64,000 bases of DNA. It comes from Clostridia bacterium. GTDB taxonomy: Bacteria > Bacillota > Clostridia > Oscillospirales > CAG-272. Positions 8,144-16,249 of this stretch are shown here, piece after piece. Both the position numbers and the translations under genes were made by a program. The stretch is from contig JAFQFR010000020.1 of NCBI GenBank assembly GCA_017398595.1, positions 73,196-137,195 on the forward strand, in the 5' to 3' direction. The notes under the pieces are model-generated. The model saw only the letters and a list, made by a program, of their open reading frames with translations, was not told the DNA's origin and made no database searches. Position 1 is the first letter of the stretch; each line of letters starts with the position of its first letter.

Positions 8144-8855
8144 ATCTTCCGTAATTCTCCTTTTTTGCATTGTATTCATGGATGCTGGGAACCTCGCCGA
8201 GCACAGGAACGCCCACCTTGGAAACGAAGTCCGCTTCATCCTTGACACGATTATCCCTCAAAGAAAACAGGATGACCAGTGCGCAGGAAGCAAAAAGGCC
8301 AAGCAAAGCGCCAACGATCATGTTGGAACGCGTATTGGGAGCGGTAGGCGTGTAGTTCGGCACCGCCTCGCCAAGAGGATTTGCCCGTCCGCCCTCGAAG
8401 ATCTCGCTGATCAGATCCGATGCGACCTCCACCATCGTGTTGCAGACCAAAGCTGCAATATTGGGATCGGGACTTGTGATCTTAATTACCAAAACTTCGG
8501 ACTCATCTTTGACCGAAATTTGCATACTGTAAGACCGGATTGCAGAGCTTGTAAACTGCTCATTTTCCGACAATTTATGCGTCAACAGATCGGTAGCGCG
8601 CGGACTTTCCAAAATAATGCAATATGTATCCGCCATGGATTTTGCAGCCGTCAGATCGCTGGTGCTGATCTTTCCGCTTTGCACATTTTGCGAGTTACTG
8701 ATATACACCTGCGATGTGGAAGTGAACTGCTCGGTCAAAAGAAAAGTAGAAATACAGAATGCGCACAGCGCGCTAACAATTGTCGTCAGAACGATCCAAA
8801 CCCATTTTGCACGCAGCATGCAAAATATTACTTTTAAATCCAAAGTCTTTTCCAT
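8115..8855 (-). CDS. cpsC: CpsC/Wzz-type chain-length regulator and kinase activator
   Basis: 246 aa from the ATG at 8855 (MEKTLDLKVIF). Two membrane helices flank an extracellular loop: TM1 about 15-37 and TM2 about 190-212, the latter preceded by the PTAPNTRSN proline-containing motif characteristic of polysaccharide co-polymerases. The cytosolic C-terminus (VLGEVPSIHEYNAKKE..) is the activator segment for CpsD. It overlaps cpsD by 29 bp. A good promoter lies 36 bp upstream. Confidence 0.88.
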   Translation of the reverse strand: MEKTLDLKVIFCMLRAKWVWIVLTTIVSALCAFCISTFLLTEQFTSTSQVYISNSQNVQSGKISTSDLTAAKSMADTYCIILESPRATDLLTHKLSENEQFTSSAIRSYSMQISVKDESEVLVIKITSPDPNIAALVCNTMVEVASDLISEIFEGGRANPLGEAVPNYTPTAPNTRSNMIVGALLGLFASCALVILFSLRDNRVKDEADFVSKVGVPVLGEVPSIHEYNAKKENYGRYAYTKKQNN

Positions 8856-8891
8856 GGGCAGTATACCATTTCCTTTCCAAACTCTCTTTTC

Positions 8892-8920
8892 ATTATACCG
8901 AATCCGTCCGAGCAAGTCAA
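8892..8920 (-). promoter_or_regulatory. Promoter of the cpsCDB operon
   Basis: Minus strand TTGACT (8915-8920), 17-bp spacer, TATAAT (8892-8897). Confidence 0.75.
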
Positions 8921-8951
8921 TAGCAAAATCGATTCTCGGAAATATTCCTTA

Positions 8952-8980
8952 TTGAATATTTCCGGTTTGCGTGGTATACT
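8952..8980 (+). promoter_or_regulatory. Promoter of the alaX-mgtE unit
   Basis: TTGAAT (8952-8957), 17-bp spacer, TATACT (8975-8980). Confidence 0.7.
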
Positions 8981-9009
8981 GGGTATAAAAACGATACAAG
9001 GTGATCACC

Positions 9010-10152
9010 ATGACCGAAAAACTGTACTACATCGATTCCTTTTGCAAAGAGTTTGATGCCCGCGTGCTTGCCTGCGAGGCAGCGGACGGGTATTTTGAAA
9101 TACAGCTTGATCGCACCGCATTTTTTCCCGAAGGGGGCGGGCAGTTCGGCGACAGCGGCACGCTGGGCGGCGTCGAGGTATTCGATACCAAAGAAAAAGG
9201 CGGCGAAATCCGGCACTATGCGCGTGCGCCGCTTGCCGTCGGCGATACGGTACACGGTGTGCTCGATTTTGCAAAGCGTTTTCGCCGCATGCAGTGCCAC
9301 AGCGGCGAGCACATCATCTCGGGACTCATTCACAGCCTGTACGGCTTTGACAACGTCGGCTTCCACCTCGGCGAAGAGGATGTCACCATTGATATAAACG
9401 GCGTGCTGACCGATGCCGATCTGCGCCGCGTAGAAGCACTTGCCAACGAAGCGGTGGCAAAGGATCTCCCTGTGCGTGCATGGTTTCCGAGCGCCGAAGA
9501 TGCTGCCGCACTGCCCTATCGCGCAAAGCTTACGATCACCGAGGGGTTGCGCCTTGTCGAATTTCCGGGTTATGACATCTGCGCCTGCTGTGCGCCGCAT
9601 GTCAAAACCGGCGGGCAGATCGGTGTTATAAAACTGCTGGATTTTGCAAACTATAAGGGTGGCGTGCGCATCCATATGCTCTGCGGCGAGATGGCGCGCG
9701 AAGACTATCACGGGCGCTACACCGCGGTGAAAAAGATCTCCGAGTTGCTCTCGGCAAAGCAGTGCGAGGTCGCCGAAGCGGTCGAACGGCTCAAGGGCGA
9801 AAACGAGTCACACATCCGCGAGATCGGCGCACTGAAAAAGGCGCTTGCTGAGTCAATGGCGGCATCCGCCGCCGAGACGAGCGGCAATCTACTCCTTTTT
9901 GCACCGCAGTTAGATGCCGTTTCGCTGCGCACATTGGTCAACAATGCCCTGCCGAAATGCGGCGGCATCTGCGCGGCATTTTCGGGCAGTGACGGTGCAT
10001 ACAATTTCTGTATGGCGAGCAAGACCGTCAACCTAAAAGAAAAAGCCAAAGCGATCGGCGAAGCGCTGCACGGACGCGGCGGCGGCTCGCCCGAAATGAT
10101 CTGCGGCAGCCTTGCCGCAAACCGCGCCGAGATCGAAGCCTACTTACAGTAA
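9010..10152 (+). CDS. Alanyl-tRNA editing protein (AlaX type with DHHA1)
   Basis: 380 aa. AlaX proteins hydrolyse Ser- or Gly-mischarged tRNA(Ala) in trans. The N-terminus carries TAFFPEGGGQFGDSG (about 33-47) as in the AlaRS editing domain, the zinc/catalytic HSGEH near 97 and the partner CACCAPH near 193. A helical linker (235-285) leads to a C-terminal DHHA1 domain ending GRGGGSPEMICGS, so this is the long AlaX-L form. The ATG at 9010 is chosen over the GTG at 9001 because AAGGTGAT is then correctly spaced. mgtE follows after 18 bp. Confidence 0.9.
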   Translation: MTEKLYYIDSFCKEFDARVLACEAADGYFEIQLDRTAFFPEGGGQFGDSGTLGGVEVFDTKEKGGEIRHYARAPLAVGDTVHGVLDFAKRFRRMQCHSGEHIISGLIHSLYGFDNVGFHLGEEDVTIDINGVLTDADLRRVEALANEAVAKDLPVRAWFPSAEDAAALPYRAKLTITEGLRLVEFPGYDICACCAPHVKTGGQIGVIKLLDFANYKGGVRIHMLCGEMAREDYHGRYTAVKKISELLSAKQCEVAEAVERLKGENESHIREIGALKKALAESMAASAAETSGNLLLFAPQLDAVSLRTLVNNALPKCGGICAAFSGSDGAYNFCMASKTVNLKEKAKAIGEALHGRGGGSPEMICGSLAANRAEIEAYLQ

Positions 10153-10170
10153 ATCAAAGGGGGACCGCGC

Positions 10171-11544
10171 ATGAACGAACTGCTGTTATCCGAAATTTCC
10201 ACCCTGTGGAAAAAGAAAAGTCTACCTGCTCTGCGCAGTCGACTTTGCGCGGAAAACCCGATCGACATAGCCGAGGTTTTAGAGGCACTGGAAAGCGAGG
10301 ATGCCAAGAGCCTGCCCACGCTGTATCGTCTGCTGCCGAAGGAGCTTGCCGCCGAGGTATTCATTGCCTTTGATGGCGACACCGAGGAGCGGCTGATCGG
10401 CGCGCTCTCCGACAAGGAGCTGTCCGAGACCCTCTCTGAGCTGTTTTACGACGATACCGCCGACCTGATCGAAGAGATGCCAGCGGGCGTCGTCAAGCGC
10501 ATTTTGAAAAACTCCTCTGCCGCCGACCGTGCCGAGATCAACAAGCTGCTGAAATTCGGGGACGACAGCGCGGGCAGCATCATGACGACCGAACTTGTCC
10601 GCCTGCAAAAGGAAATGACCGTCGGTGACGCGCTGAACCACATCCGCAGTGTCGCACTGCATAAAGAAACCATCTACACCTGCTATGTCACCGACAGAAC
10701 GCGGCATCTGAACGGTGTCATCTCGGCGCTCACCCTGCTGACCGCCCCCACCGACAAGACTGTCGGCGAGCTGATGCAGCCGAATGTGATTGCAGTACAG
10801 ACCTCGACCGACCGCGAGGAAGTGGCGCGCATTTTAGAAAAATACGACTTTTTGGCACTGCCCGTGGTAGACAGTGAAAACCGCCTTGTCGGTATCGTCA
10901 CGGTAGACGACGCGATGGTGGTCATTCACGAGGAGACCGAAGAAGACTTCGCCAAGATGGCGGCGATCACGCCGAGCGAGGATCCCTATTTAAAAACACC
11001 CGTGTTGAAGCTGTTTAAATCGCGTATACCATGGCTGATGCTGCTCATGTTTACGGCAACCTTCACGGGCATGATCATTTCATCGTTTGAGAGTGCGCTT
11101 GCCGCAAAGGTGGTGCTGACCGTGTTTATCCCGATGCTGATGGGTACGGGCGGAAACTGCGGCTCGCAGAGCTCCACCACGGTCATCCGCGCACTTTCCC
11201 TCGGAGAGATCAAGCTGTCCGATACCCTGCGCGTGCTGTTCAAGGAATTCCGCGTGTCCCTGCTCTGCGGCGTGTGCCTTGCCGTGTTTGAATTTGTAAA
11301 AGTCATGACGCTCGACCGCGCCCTGATCGGGGGCGGGATCGATGTTCTTGTCGCTCTCACCGTGTCGCTGACACTGGTAGCGACCGTCTTTATGGCAAAG
11401 CTCATCGGCGCGGCGCTGCCACTCGCCGCAAGTAAACTAAAGCTTGACCCCGCAGTCATGGCAAGCCCGTTTATCACCACGCTGGTCGACACGCTCTCCC
11501 TGTGCATGTATTTTGTCATCGCAAGCGCATTGCTGGGATTGTAA
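10171..11544 (+). CDS. mgtE: Magnesium transporter MgtE
   Basis: 457 aa with full MgtE architecture: an N-terminal superhelical domain (1-135), two CBS domains (about 140-260, including AVQTSTDREEVARILEKYD) and five membrane helices from about 285 (IPWLMLLMFTATFTGMI). GTGGNCGSQSSTTVIRALSLGE (shortened here: GTGGNCGSQS) is the family's pore signature. Mg2+ binding to the N and CBS domains closes the channel in known members. No M-box is present in the 18-bp gap, so RNA-level Mg control is not seen. A terminator-like hairpin follows. Confidence 0.95.
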   Translation: MNELLLSEISTLWKKKSLPALRSRLCAENPIDIAEVLEALESEDAKSLPTLYRLLPKELAAEVFIAFDGDTEERLIGALSDKELSETLSELFYDDTADLIEEMPAGVVKRILKNSSAADRAEINKLLKFGDDSAGSIMTTELVRLQKEMTVGDALNHIRSVALHKETIYTCYVTDRTRHLNGVISALTLLTAPTDKTVGELMQPNVIAVQTSTDREEVARILEKYDFLALPVVDSENRLVGIVTVDDAMVVIHEETEEDFAKMAAITPSEDPYLKTPVLKLFKSRIPWLMLLMFTATFTGMIISSFESALAAKVVLTVFIPMLMGTGGNCGSQSSTTVIRALSLGEIKLSDTLRVLFKEFRVSLLCGVCLAVFEFVKVMTLDRALIGGGIDVLVALTVSLTLVATVFMAKLIGAALPLAASKLKLDPAVMASPFITTLVDTLSLCMYFVIASALLGL

Positions 11545-11559
11545 AAAGTGCCATTTTGA

Positions 11560-11593
11560 GAAACCACCGAGTTCAAAAGAACTCGGTGGTTTC
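11560..11593 (+). terminator. Hairpin after mgtE
   Basis: A 15-bp perfect stem GAAACCACCGAGTTC / GAACTCGGTGGTTTC with loop AAAA, 15 bp after the stop. The T-run is poor (GATTT). Confidence 0.7.
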
Positions 11594-11641
11594 GATTTAG
11601 AGAACCAAAAAAGGGATAGCTATGTACACACACATCTCCGC

Positions 11642-11806
11642 CCGAGATCTTTCGCTGCGCTCAAGATGACAAGGGCGGGTTTGAGCATAGTATGACAAGT
11701 AACCTTTTTGTTTCGCAACATCCCCCGCCGCGTCATTCTGAGCGAAGCCGCAGGCGGAGTCGAACTTTTGCGGTATCAACCGCAAAAGCGCGTAGCGGAA
11801 TCTCGG
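11642..11806. repeat. Dispersed palindromic repeat (GTCATTCTGAGCG family)
   Basis: The left end CCGAGATCTTTCGCTGCG..CAAGATGAC is roughly the inverse of the right part GTCATTCTGAGCGAAGC.. ending GGAATCTCGG, giving a large imperfect inverted repeat. A second, inner hairpin is TTTTGCGGTATCAACCGCAAAA (11765-11786 approx.). No reading frame is supported. Confidence 0.55.
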
Positions 11807-11831
11807 CGGGATTTCGCGCAATATTCCCTTT

Positions 11832-12749
11832 TCAAAACATTGTCGGGAATGTGAACAGTGCTTCTTTGATTTCGGCGTATAGGAGCGGAAGATCGCTCTG
11901 CGGCAACGGGTTCTTCCCTTTGCCGCATTCAAAGGTAAAGGCGGGGATGCCGAGCTTTTGCATACAGAAATCGGTGAGTCCGCCGTAGGCTGCCGCCCCA
12001 TCGGGCACGGCGAATTTATACCCCGTGAGCTTGGCAAGCCGCTGTGCCGCTGTCTTGACACGCAGCGGACATTTGTCGCCGCCCGAGCAATAGATCTCCT
12101 GCCCCTGTGTATGCAAGGTCAATACCGCACGCGGACGATTGAACCGCAGATAATTACAGAGCGCGCCCGTCTCGGGTTCACTCTCGGGCGCTTCGCCCGA
12201 AAAGCGCGTGGGGCCGCCGCCCGTGATGCCAAATGACGGCTCCAGCCGCTTGTACTCGGCAAATCCCGCGTCATAATTGTGGTTGAGATCCACCCCGCGC
12301 GCATTCGCCTGCCACAGGGTAAAATCTTCCGAGCCGTTCATTTTGACCAGCCGCGCATACAAAAGGCTACCGCGCGGGGCACCGTTTGCCGCGATGTCCG
12401 CGCCGTCCACATTGAGCACGGGAATGAAAAAGAGCGAGCGGCTTTTCAGAATATACGCAAGATTCATGCCAAATACGGGATAGCCGCGCACCACAAGCTC
12501 GCAAAATTCCTGCAGAAAGCGCAGCAGCAGCGCACCCGTGATGCGCTCGGCACCGTGGTGCGTTCCGATATAGTAAAGCTCTTTTTCCCCTTCGCCAAGC
12601 CGCAGCATGGGGATGCCCTTTCCCATCACGCTTTCAGTCAGGTAGGAAAACTGCAAAAACGGATAGCAGTCGGACAAAATGCGCACGCCCTGCATCAGCG
12701 CCGCATAGTTAAATCTGCCGCCGAGGATCTCTTTCAGTTCTGTTTGCAC
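11832..12749 (-). CDS. M14-family zinc carboxypeptidase
   Basis: 305 aa without signal peptide. M14 landmarks in order: YYIGTHHGAERI (zinc ligands H and E near 64-68), SRSLFFIPVLNVDGAD, ARGVDLNHNYD (substrate-binding Arg/Asn), LTLHTQGQEIYC (third zinc ligand His near 213) and a late AFTFECGKG with the catalytic Glu. It resembles gamma-D-glutamyl-diaminopimelate peptidase-type M14 enzymes (peptidoglycan peptide turnover), though that substrate is inferred. It lies alone between mgtE and fhs, on the opposite strand. Confidence 0.88.
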   Translation of the reverse strand: MQTELKEILGGRFNYAALMQGVRILSDCYPFLQFSYLTESVMGKGIPMLRLGEGEKELYYIGTHHGAERITGALLLRFLQEFCELVVRGYPVFGMNLAYILKSRSLFFIPVLNVDGADIAANGAPRGSLLYARLVKMNGSEDFTLWQANARGVDLNHNYDAGFAEYKRLEPSFGITGGGPTRFSGEAPESEPETGALCNYLRFNRPRAVLTLHTQGQEIYCSGGDKCPLRVKTAAQRLAKLTGYKFAVPDGAAAYGGLTDFCMQKLGIPAFTFECGKGKNPLPQSDLPLLYAEIKEALFTFPTMF

Positions 12750-12931
12750 GGTTGCTGTCTCCTTTTTTCTTTCAGTATATTCGGTTTCGGCGCAAAACAG
12801 ACCATTACCCGCACACTTCTATCGGCTTTTCGCAGTAAATTTGCCGTTTGCTCTTGACAAACACCGAAAAATTCGCGAAAATATAAAGAGAGCATATTTC
12901 ACTACTATATATACATCAAAGGAGCATGGAA

Positions 12932-14605
12932 ATGGCATATCTTTCTGACATTGAGATTGCACAGCAGTGCAAGATGAAACCGATCACCGAGATCGCTGCC
13001 ACTGCGGGAATCGATGACAAGTACATCGAGCAGTACGGCAGATATAAAGCAAAGATCGACCTTTCGATCATGGACGAATGCAAAAAGGAAAACGGCAAGC
13101 TGGTGCTGGTCACGGCGATCACCCCCACCCCCGCAGGCGAAGGTAAGACCACCACGACCATCGGTCTTGCAGATGGTCTGCGCCGCATCGGCAAAAGTGT
13201 AATGGTCGCTCTGCGTGAGCCCTCGCTCGGTCCGGTATTCGGCATCAAGGGCGGCGCGGCAGGCGGCGGCTATGCGCAGGTCGTCCCCATGGAGGACATC
13301 AACCTGCATTTCACGGGCGACTTCCACGCCATCGGCGCGGCAAATAACCTGCTGGCAGCCATGCTCGACAACCATATTCACCAGGGCAACAAGCTCGGTA
13401 TCGACGTGCGCAAGATCACCTGGAAGCGCTGCGTAGACATGAACGACCGCCAGCTTCGCTTTATCACGGACGGTCTCGGCGGCAAGGTCAACGGCGTACC
13501 GCGTGAGGACGGCTTCGACATCACGGTAGCATCCGAGATCATGGCGGTTCTCTGCCTTGCAACCTCAATCACCGACCTCAAGGAGCGCCTTGCCAACATC
13601 ATCGTCGGCTACACCTACGACGACAAGCCGGTTCGCTGCGGCGACCTGAATGCACAGGGGGCAATGACCGCACTCCTCAAGGACGCGCTCAAGCCGAACC
13701 TTGTACAGACGCTCGAGGGTACGCCCGCGCTCGTACACGGCGGCCCGTTCGCCAACATCGCACACGGCTGCAACTCGGTTACGGCAACCAAGCTCGCGAT
13801 GAAGCTCGGCGACTACGCTGTCACCGAGGCAGGCTTCGGTGCGGATCTCGGCGCTGAGAAGTTCCTCGACATCAAGTGCCGTCTGGCGGGTCTCAAACCC
13901 TCCGCGGTCGTGATCGTTGCCACCATTCGCGCGCTCAAAATGCACGGCGGCGTTGCCAAGACAGATCTCGGCACGGAGAATCTCGCCGCGCTCGAAAAAG
14001 GTCTACCCAATCTGCTCCGCCATGTCTCTAACATCAAGGACGTATACAAGCTCCCCTCTGTGGTTGCGGTCAACCGCTTCCCCACCGACACCGATGCCGA
14101 GGTTGCACTCGTCATTGAAAAGTGCAAGGCACTCGGCGTAAATGTCGTTCTGTCCGATGTATGGGCAAAGGGCGGCGAAGGCGGCATGGAGCTTGCCGAA
14201 GAGGTTGTACGCCTCTGCGAGCAGCCGAATGACTTCTCCTTCTCGTACGAGTTGGACGGTAGCATCGAGGATAACATCAAAACGATCGTTAAGCGCATCT
14301 ACGGCGGCGACGGCATCAACGTACTGCCCGCAGCCAAGAAGCAGATCGACGCGCTCACTGCGCTCGGCTATGATAAGCTCCCGATCTGCGTTGCAAAAAC
14401 GCAGTACTCCTTCTCGGATGACCCGACCAAGCTCGGCGCACCGAGCGGATTTACCGTAACGATCAAGAATGTCAAGATCTCCGCAGGCGCTGGCTTTATC
14501 GTCGTGCTGACCGGCGATATTATGACCATGCCGGGACTGCCGAAGGTTCCCTCCGCCGAAAAGATCGACGTAGACGAACACGGCAAGATCACGGGACTGT
14601 TTTAA
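12932..14605 (+). CDS. fhs: Formate--tetrahydrofolate ligase
   Basis: 557 aa, the normal length. It makes 10-formyl-THF from formate, THF and ATP for purine synthesis and, in acetogens, the methyl branch. It contains the P-loop [16 protein letters not shown] (about 68-83), the [11 protein letters not shown] region near 110 and TRLAxx-type downstream motifs. The ATG at 12932 ([11 protein letters not shown]) has AAAGGAG seven bases upstream; the ATG six bases earlier is too close to that site. It is monocistronic with its own terminator. No other Wood-Ljungdahl genes occur here, so acetogenesis cannot be claimed. Confidence 0.97.
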   Translation: MAYLSDIEIAQQCKMKPITEIAATAGIDDKYIEQYGRYKAKIDLSIMDECKKENGKLVLVTAITPTPAGEGKTTTTIGLADGLRRIGKSVMVALREPSLGPVFGIKGGAAGGGYAQVVPMEDINLHFTGDFHAIGAANNLLAAMLDNHIHQGNKLGIDVRKITWKRCVDMNDRQLRFITDGLGGKVNGVPREDGFDITVASEIMAVLCLATSITDLKERLANIIVGYTYDDKPVRCGDLNAQGAMTALLKDALKPNLVQTLEGTPALVHGGPFANIAHGCNSVTATKLAMKLGDYAVTEAGFGADLGAEKFLDIKCRLAGLKPSAVVIVATIRALKMHGGVAKTDLGTENLAALEKGLPNLLRHVSNIKDVYKLPSVVAVNRFPTDTDAEVALVIEKCKALGVNVVLSDVWAKGGEGGMELAEEVVRLCEQPNDFSFSYELDGSIEDNIKTIVKRIYGGDGINVLPAAKKQIDALTALGYDKLPICVAKTQYSFSDDPTKLGAPSGFTVTIKNVKISAGAGFIVVLTGDIMTMPGLPKVPSAEKIDVDEHGKITGLF

Positions 14606-14613
14606 TCGAATAC

Positions 14614-14640
14614 AAAAGCCGCCAAAAAGGCGGCTTTTTG
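14614..14640 (+). terminator. Terminator of fhs
   Basis: Stem AAAAGCCGCC / GGCGGCTTTT with loop AAAAA and T-run. Confidence 0.9.
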
Positions 14641-14663
14641 TTTTGATTTTTTCTTTCAACCCC

Positions 14664-14692
14664 TTGCCAAATCTCCCCATCTATGCTATACT
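14664..14692 (+). promoter_or_regulatory. Promoter of the leader peptide/GNAT unit
   Basis: TTGCCA (14664-14669), 17-bp spacer, TATACT (14687-14692). It starts a leader of about 150 nt before the GNAT gene. Confidence 0.75.
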
Positions 14693-14726
14693 GATTACAA
14701 CCTAAACAGAAAGTGAGGTGGACAAA

Positions 14727-14777
14727 ATGACAAATAGAAACCTGATAAAATCGAATGCCGTTTTGTCCATTGCATAA
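14727..14777 (+). CDS. Putative 16-aa leader peptide
   Basis: MTNRNLIKSNAVLSIA, ATG preceded by GTGAGGTGG. The first bases and the end of the frame are complementary: GGACAAAA (14719-14726) pairs with TTTTGTCC (14761-14768). Its interior CCTGATAAAATCG (14741-14753) can pair with CGATTTTATCGGG (14808-14820) inside the following terminator. This is the arrangement of ribosome-controlled attenuators. No homology is claimed for the peptide. Confidence 0.6.
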   Translation: MTNRNLIKSNAVLSIA

Positions 14778-14800
14778 AACTTCTTTGCATGCATGTTGCA

Positions 14801-14832
14801 GTCGCTCCGATTTTATCGGGAGCGACTTTTTT
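14801..14832 (+). terminator. Attenuator-type terminator before the GNAT gene
   Basis: Stem GTCGCTCC / GGGAGCGAC with loop GATTTTATC and six T. It lies between the leader peptide and the acetyltransferase start, so transcription of the latter requires readthrough. Confidence 0.8.
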
Positions 14833-14852
14833 ATTGCATAGAAAGAGGTATT

Positions 14853-15458
14853 ATGATGAACGAACTGAAATTTGTACAACTGGAGAAAGAAAACAAAAAA
14901 CATTTTGAAGATGCAAAAAGTGTATGGCTGCCGTTTATCCAAGAAGTAAATGCGCATGACGGCATATCAAAATCCGAAGAAGAAATCATAAACGGATTGC
15001 GCAAGCGTATAGCTATACAGGGCAGAAGATCCGATATGCACTTTGAAGTAATGACTGCCACCGAAAAAGCAATCGGAATCGCCATGTTTGCTATTGATCA
15101 CGGTACAGTATACGGATTATTAGAAGCGGGCTATGGAACGATCATGGGATTCTATATTCAACCGGAATACCGCCGACAAGGGTACGGAAGGAGATTCTAT
15201 CAGCACATTGAGCAAACGCTTTGCAAAGATGGAGCAAAGCACATGTACCTTTGTCCGGACTCGGTTACCGGTATTCCGTTTTGGACCGCAATGGGATTCT
15301 GCGACAGCGGCAAATTCGATCCCGATGATAAGAAACCGATTTACGTAAAAGAAGTTGCACTTGTCGATTTTAACAACTGCACGCTGCAAGCGTTGACCAG
15401 AGAAGCTGCTGCAGAAATCAGTCGTTGGAAATATGAAAAATCGGATTTACCTATGTAA
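14853..15458 (+). CDS. GNAT family N-acetyltransferase
   Basis: About 201 aa. Acetyl-CoA binding motif A is clear: GFYIQPEYRRQGYGRRFYQHIEQ (key residues Q-x-x-G-x-G near 105-110), followed by motif B (YLCPDS..PFWTAMGF). Substrate unknown. Two adjacent ATGs (14853, 14856) are possible; AGAGG is 4 or 7 bases away, so the second may be the true start. The terminator-containing leader argues for inducible expression, as for antibiotic-modifying or resistance genes. An insertion-sequence remnant follows directly. Confidence 0.88.
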   Translation: MMNELKFVQLEKENKKHFEDAKSVWLPFIQEVNAHDGISKSEEEIINGLRKRIAIQGRRSDMHFEVMTATEKAIGIAMFAIDHGTVYGLLEAGYGTIMGFYIQPEYRRQGYGRRFYQHIEQTLCKDGAKHMYLCPDSVTGIPFWTAMGFCDSGKFDPDDKKPIYVKEVALVDFNNCTLQALTREAAAEISRWKYEKSDLPM

Positions 15459-15460
15459 AA

Positions 15461-15580
15461 ACCATCCAAGATGAAGTAGCATATACAAACCACATCGAAG
15501 GTTTTTGGGGAATGATAAAGACGACAAATAGTAGTTTAAAGTACTACGTTCGATCCCCCAGCCGCAGGACAGCGACATAG
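15461..15580 (+). pseudogene. IS1595/ISXO2-like transposase remnant
   Basis: A 39-codon open stretch with no start, encoding ..VAYTNHIEGFWGMIKTT.., the C-terminal signature of IS1595-type DDE transposases (H-T-N-x-I-E-G-F-W-x-x-x-K). Homology seems to fade after about 15540. Only the C-terminal tail is left. Confidence 0.6.
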
Positions 15581-15645
15581 CTACACAAACTTTTGAACTT
15601 TTTCTCTAAATTCTGAATTTAAACACACATATACACACTTTACAC

Positions 15646-15674
15646 TTGCAAATGCTATCAAAACGTGCTACAAT
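15646..15674 (+). promoter_or_regulatory. Promoter of queT
   Basis: TTGCAA (15646-15651), 17-bp spacer, TACAAT (15669-15674). The predicted start falls at the first base of the aptamer. Confidence 0.75.
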
Positions 15675-15680
15675 ATCCCC

Positions 15681-15724
15681 CGTGAGTTCGAAACCTTCCT
15701 CACGTAAAACAAAACTAAAGGAGA
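15681..15724 (+). promoter_or_regulatory. preQ1-I riboswitch
   Basis: Compact aptamer: P1 stem CGTGAG / CTCACG enclosing TTCGAAACCTTC, then an A-rich tail (TAAAACAAAACTAAAGG) ending in the Shine-Dalgarno AAAGGAG. This matches the class I preQ1 layout, in which ligand binding forms an H-type pseudoknot with the tail and hides the ribosome site. The downstream queT gene supports the call. Confidence 0.8.
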
Positions 15725-15731
15725 ATTGAAT

Positions 15732-16211
15732 ATGAACAAAAAGGTCAAATTTTTATGCCATGCGGCGATCATCGCCGCGATCTACGTAGTGCTGACGTTT
15801 CTTGCGTCCGTCATGGGGCTTTCCAGCGGAGCGATCCAGGTGCGCTTTTCGGAAGCGCTCTGCATTCTTCCCTATTTCACGGCGGCGGCTGTGCCGGGCG
15901 TAACGGTGGGATGTCTGCTTGCCAATATCGTTACGGGATGTGCCCCGTTGGATATAGCATTGGGACCTATAGCAACGTTTATCGGTGCTTTAATTGCGTA
16001 CTTTCTCCGTAAACACAAGTGGTTAGTACCCCTACCGAGTGTGCTTGCCAATATGGCGATAGTCCCGTATGTTTTAATAAAAGCATACGGTGCAGAAGAT
16101 GCATATCCGTTTTTGCTCCTCACCGTCGGCATCGGCGAGGTCATCTCCATCTATGGACTCGGCATGTTGCTGCTCTTTGCCCTGGAAAAGAGAAAAAAGA
16201 TCTTTGCATAA
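15732..16211 (+). CDS. queT: QueT-family queuosine precursor transporter
   Basis: 159 aa with five or six membrane helices, of the QueT/DUF988 family, the S-component of an ECF importer for preQ1/preQ0-like bases. Family motifs visible: AAIIAAIYVVLTF (7-19), then GAIQVRFSEALCILPYF (33-49) and NIVTGCAPLDIALGP. The ATG at 15732 follows AAAGGAG; the TTG two codons earlier is unlikely. No ECF energising module is in the window, consistent with a shared group II module elsewhere. It is controlled by the preQ1 riboswitch. Confidence 0.92.
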   Translation: MNKKVKFLCHAAIIAAIYVVLTFLASVMGLSSGAIQVRFSEALCILPYFTAAAVPGVTVGCLLANIVTGCAPLDIALGPIATFIGALIAYFLRKHKWLVPLPSVLANMAIVPYVLIKAYGAEDAYPFLLLTVGIGEVISIYGLGMLLLFALEKRKKIFA

Positions 16212-16216
16212 ACAAT

Positions 16217-16247
16217 AAAAGAGACGCTTTATAAAGCGTCTCTTTTT
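16217..16247. terminator. Bidirectional terminator between queT and the Y1 transposase
   Basis: Stem AAAAGAGACGCTTT / AAAGCGTCTCTTTT, loop AT, with T/A runs on both sides. Confidence 0.88.
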
Positions 16248-16249
16248 GC

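Noticed and set aside
10153..10170. M-box riboswitch before mgtE
   Set aside because: The gap is only 18 bp and the gene appears co-transcribed with the AlaX gene.
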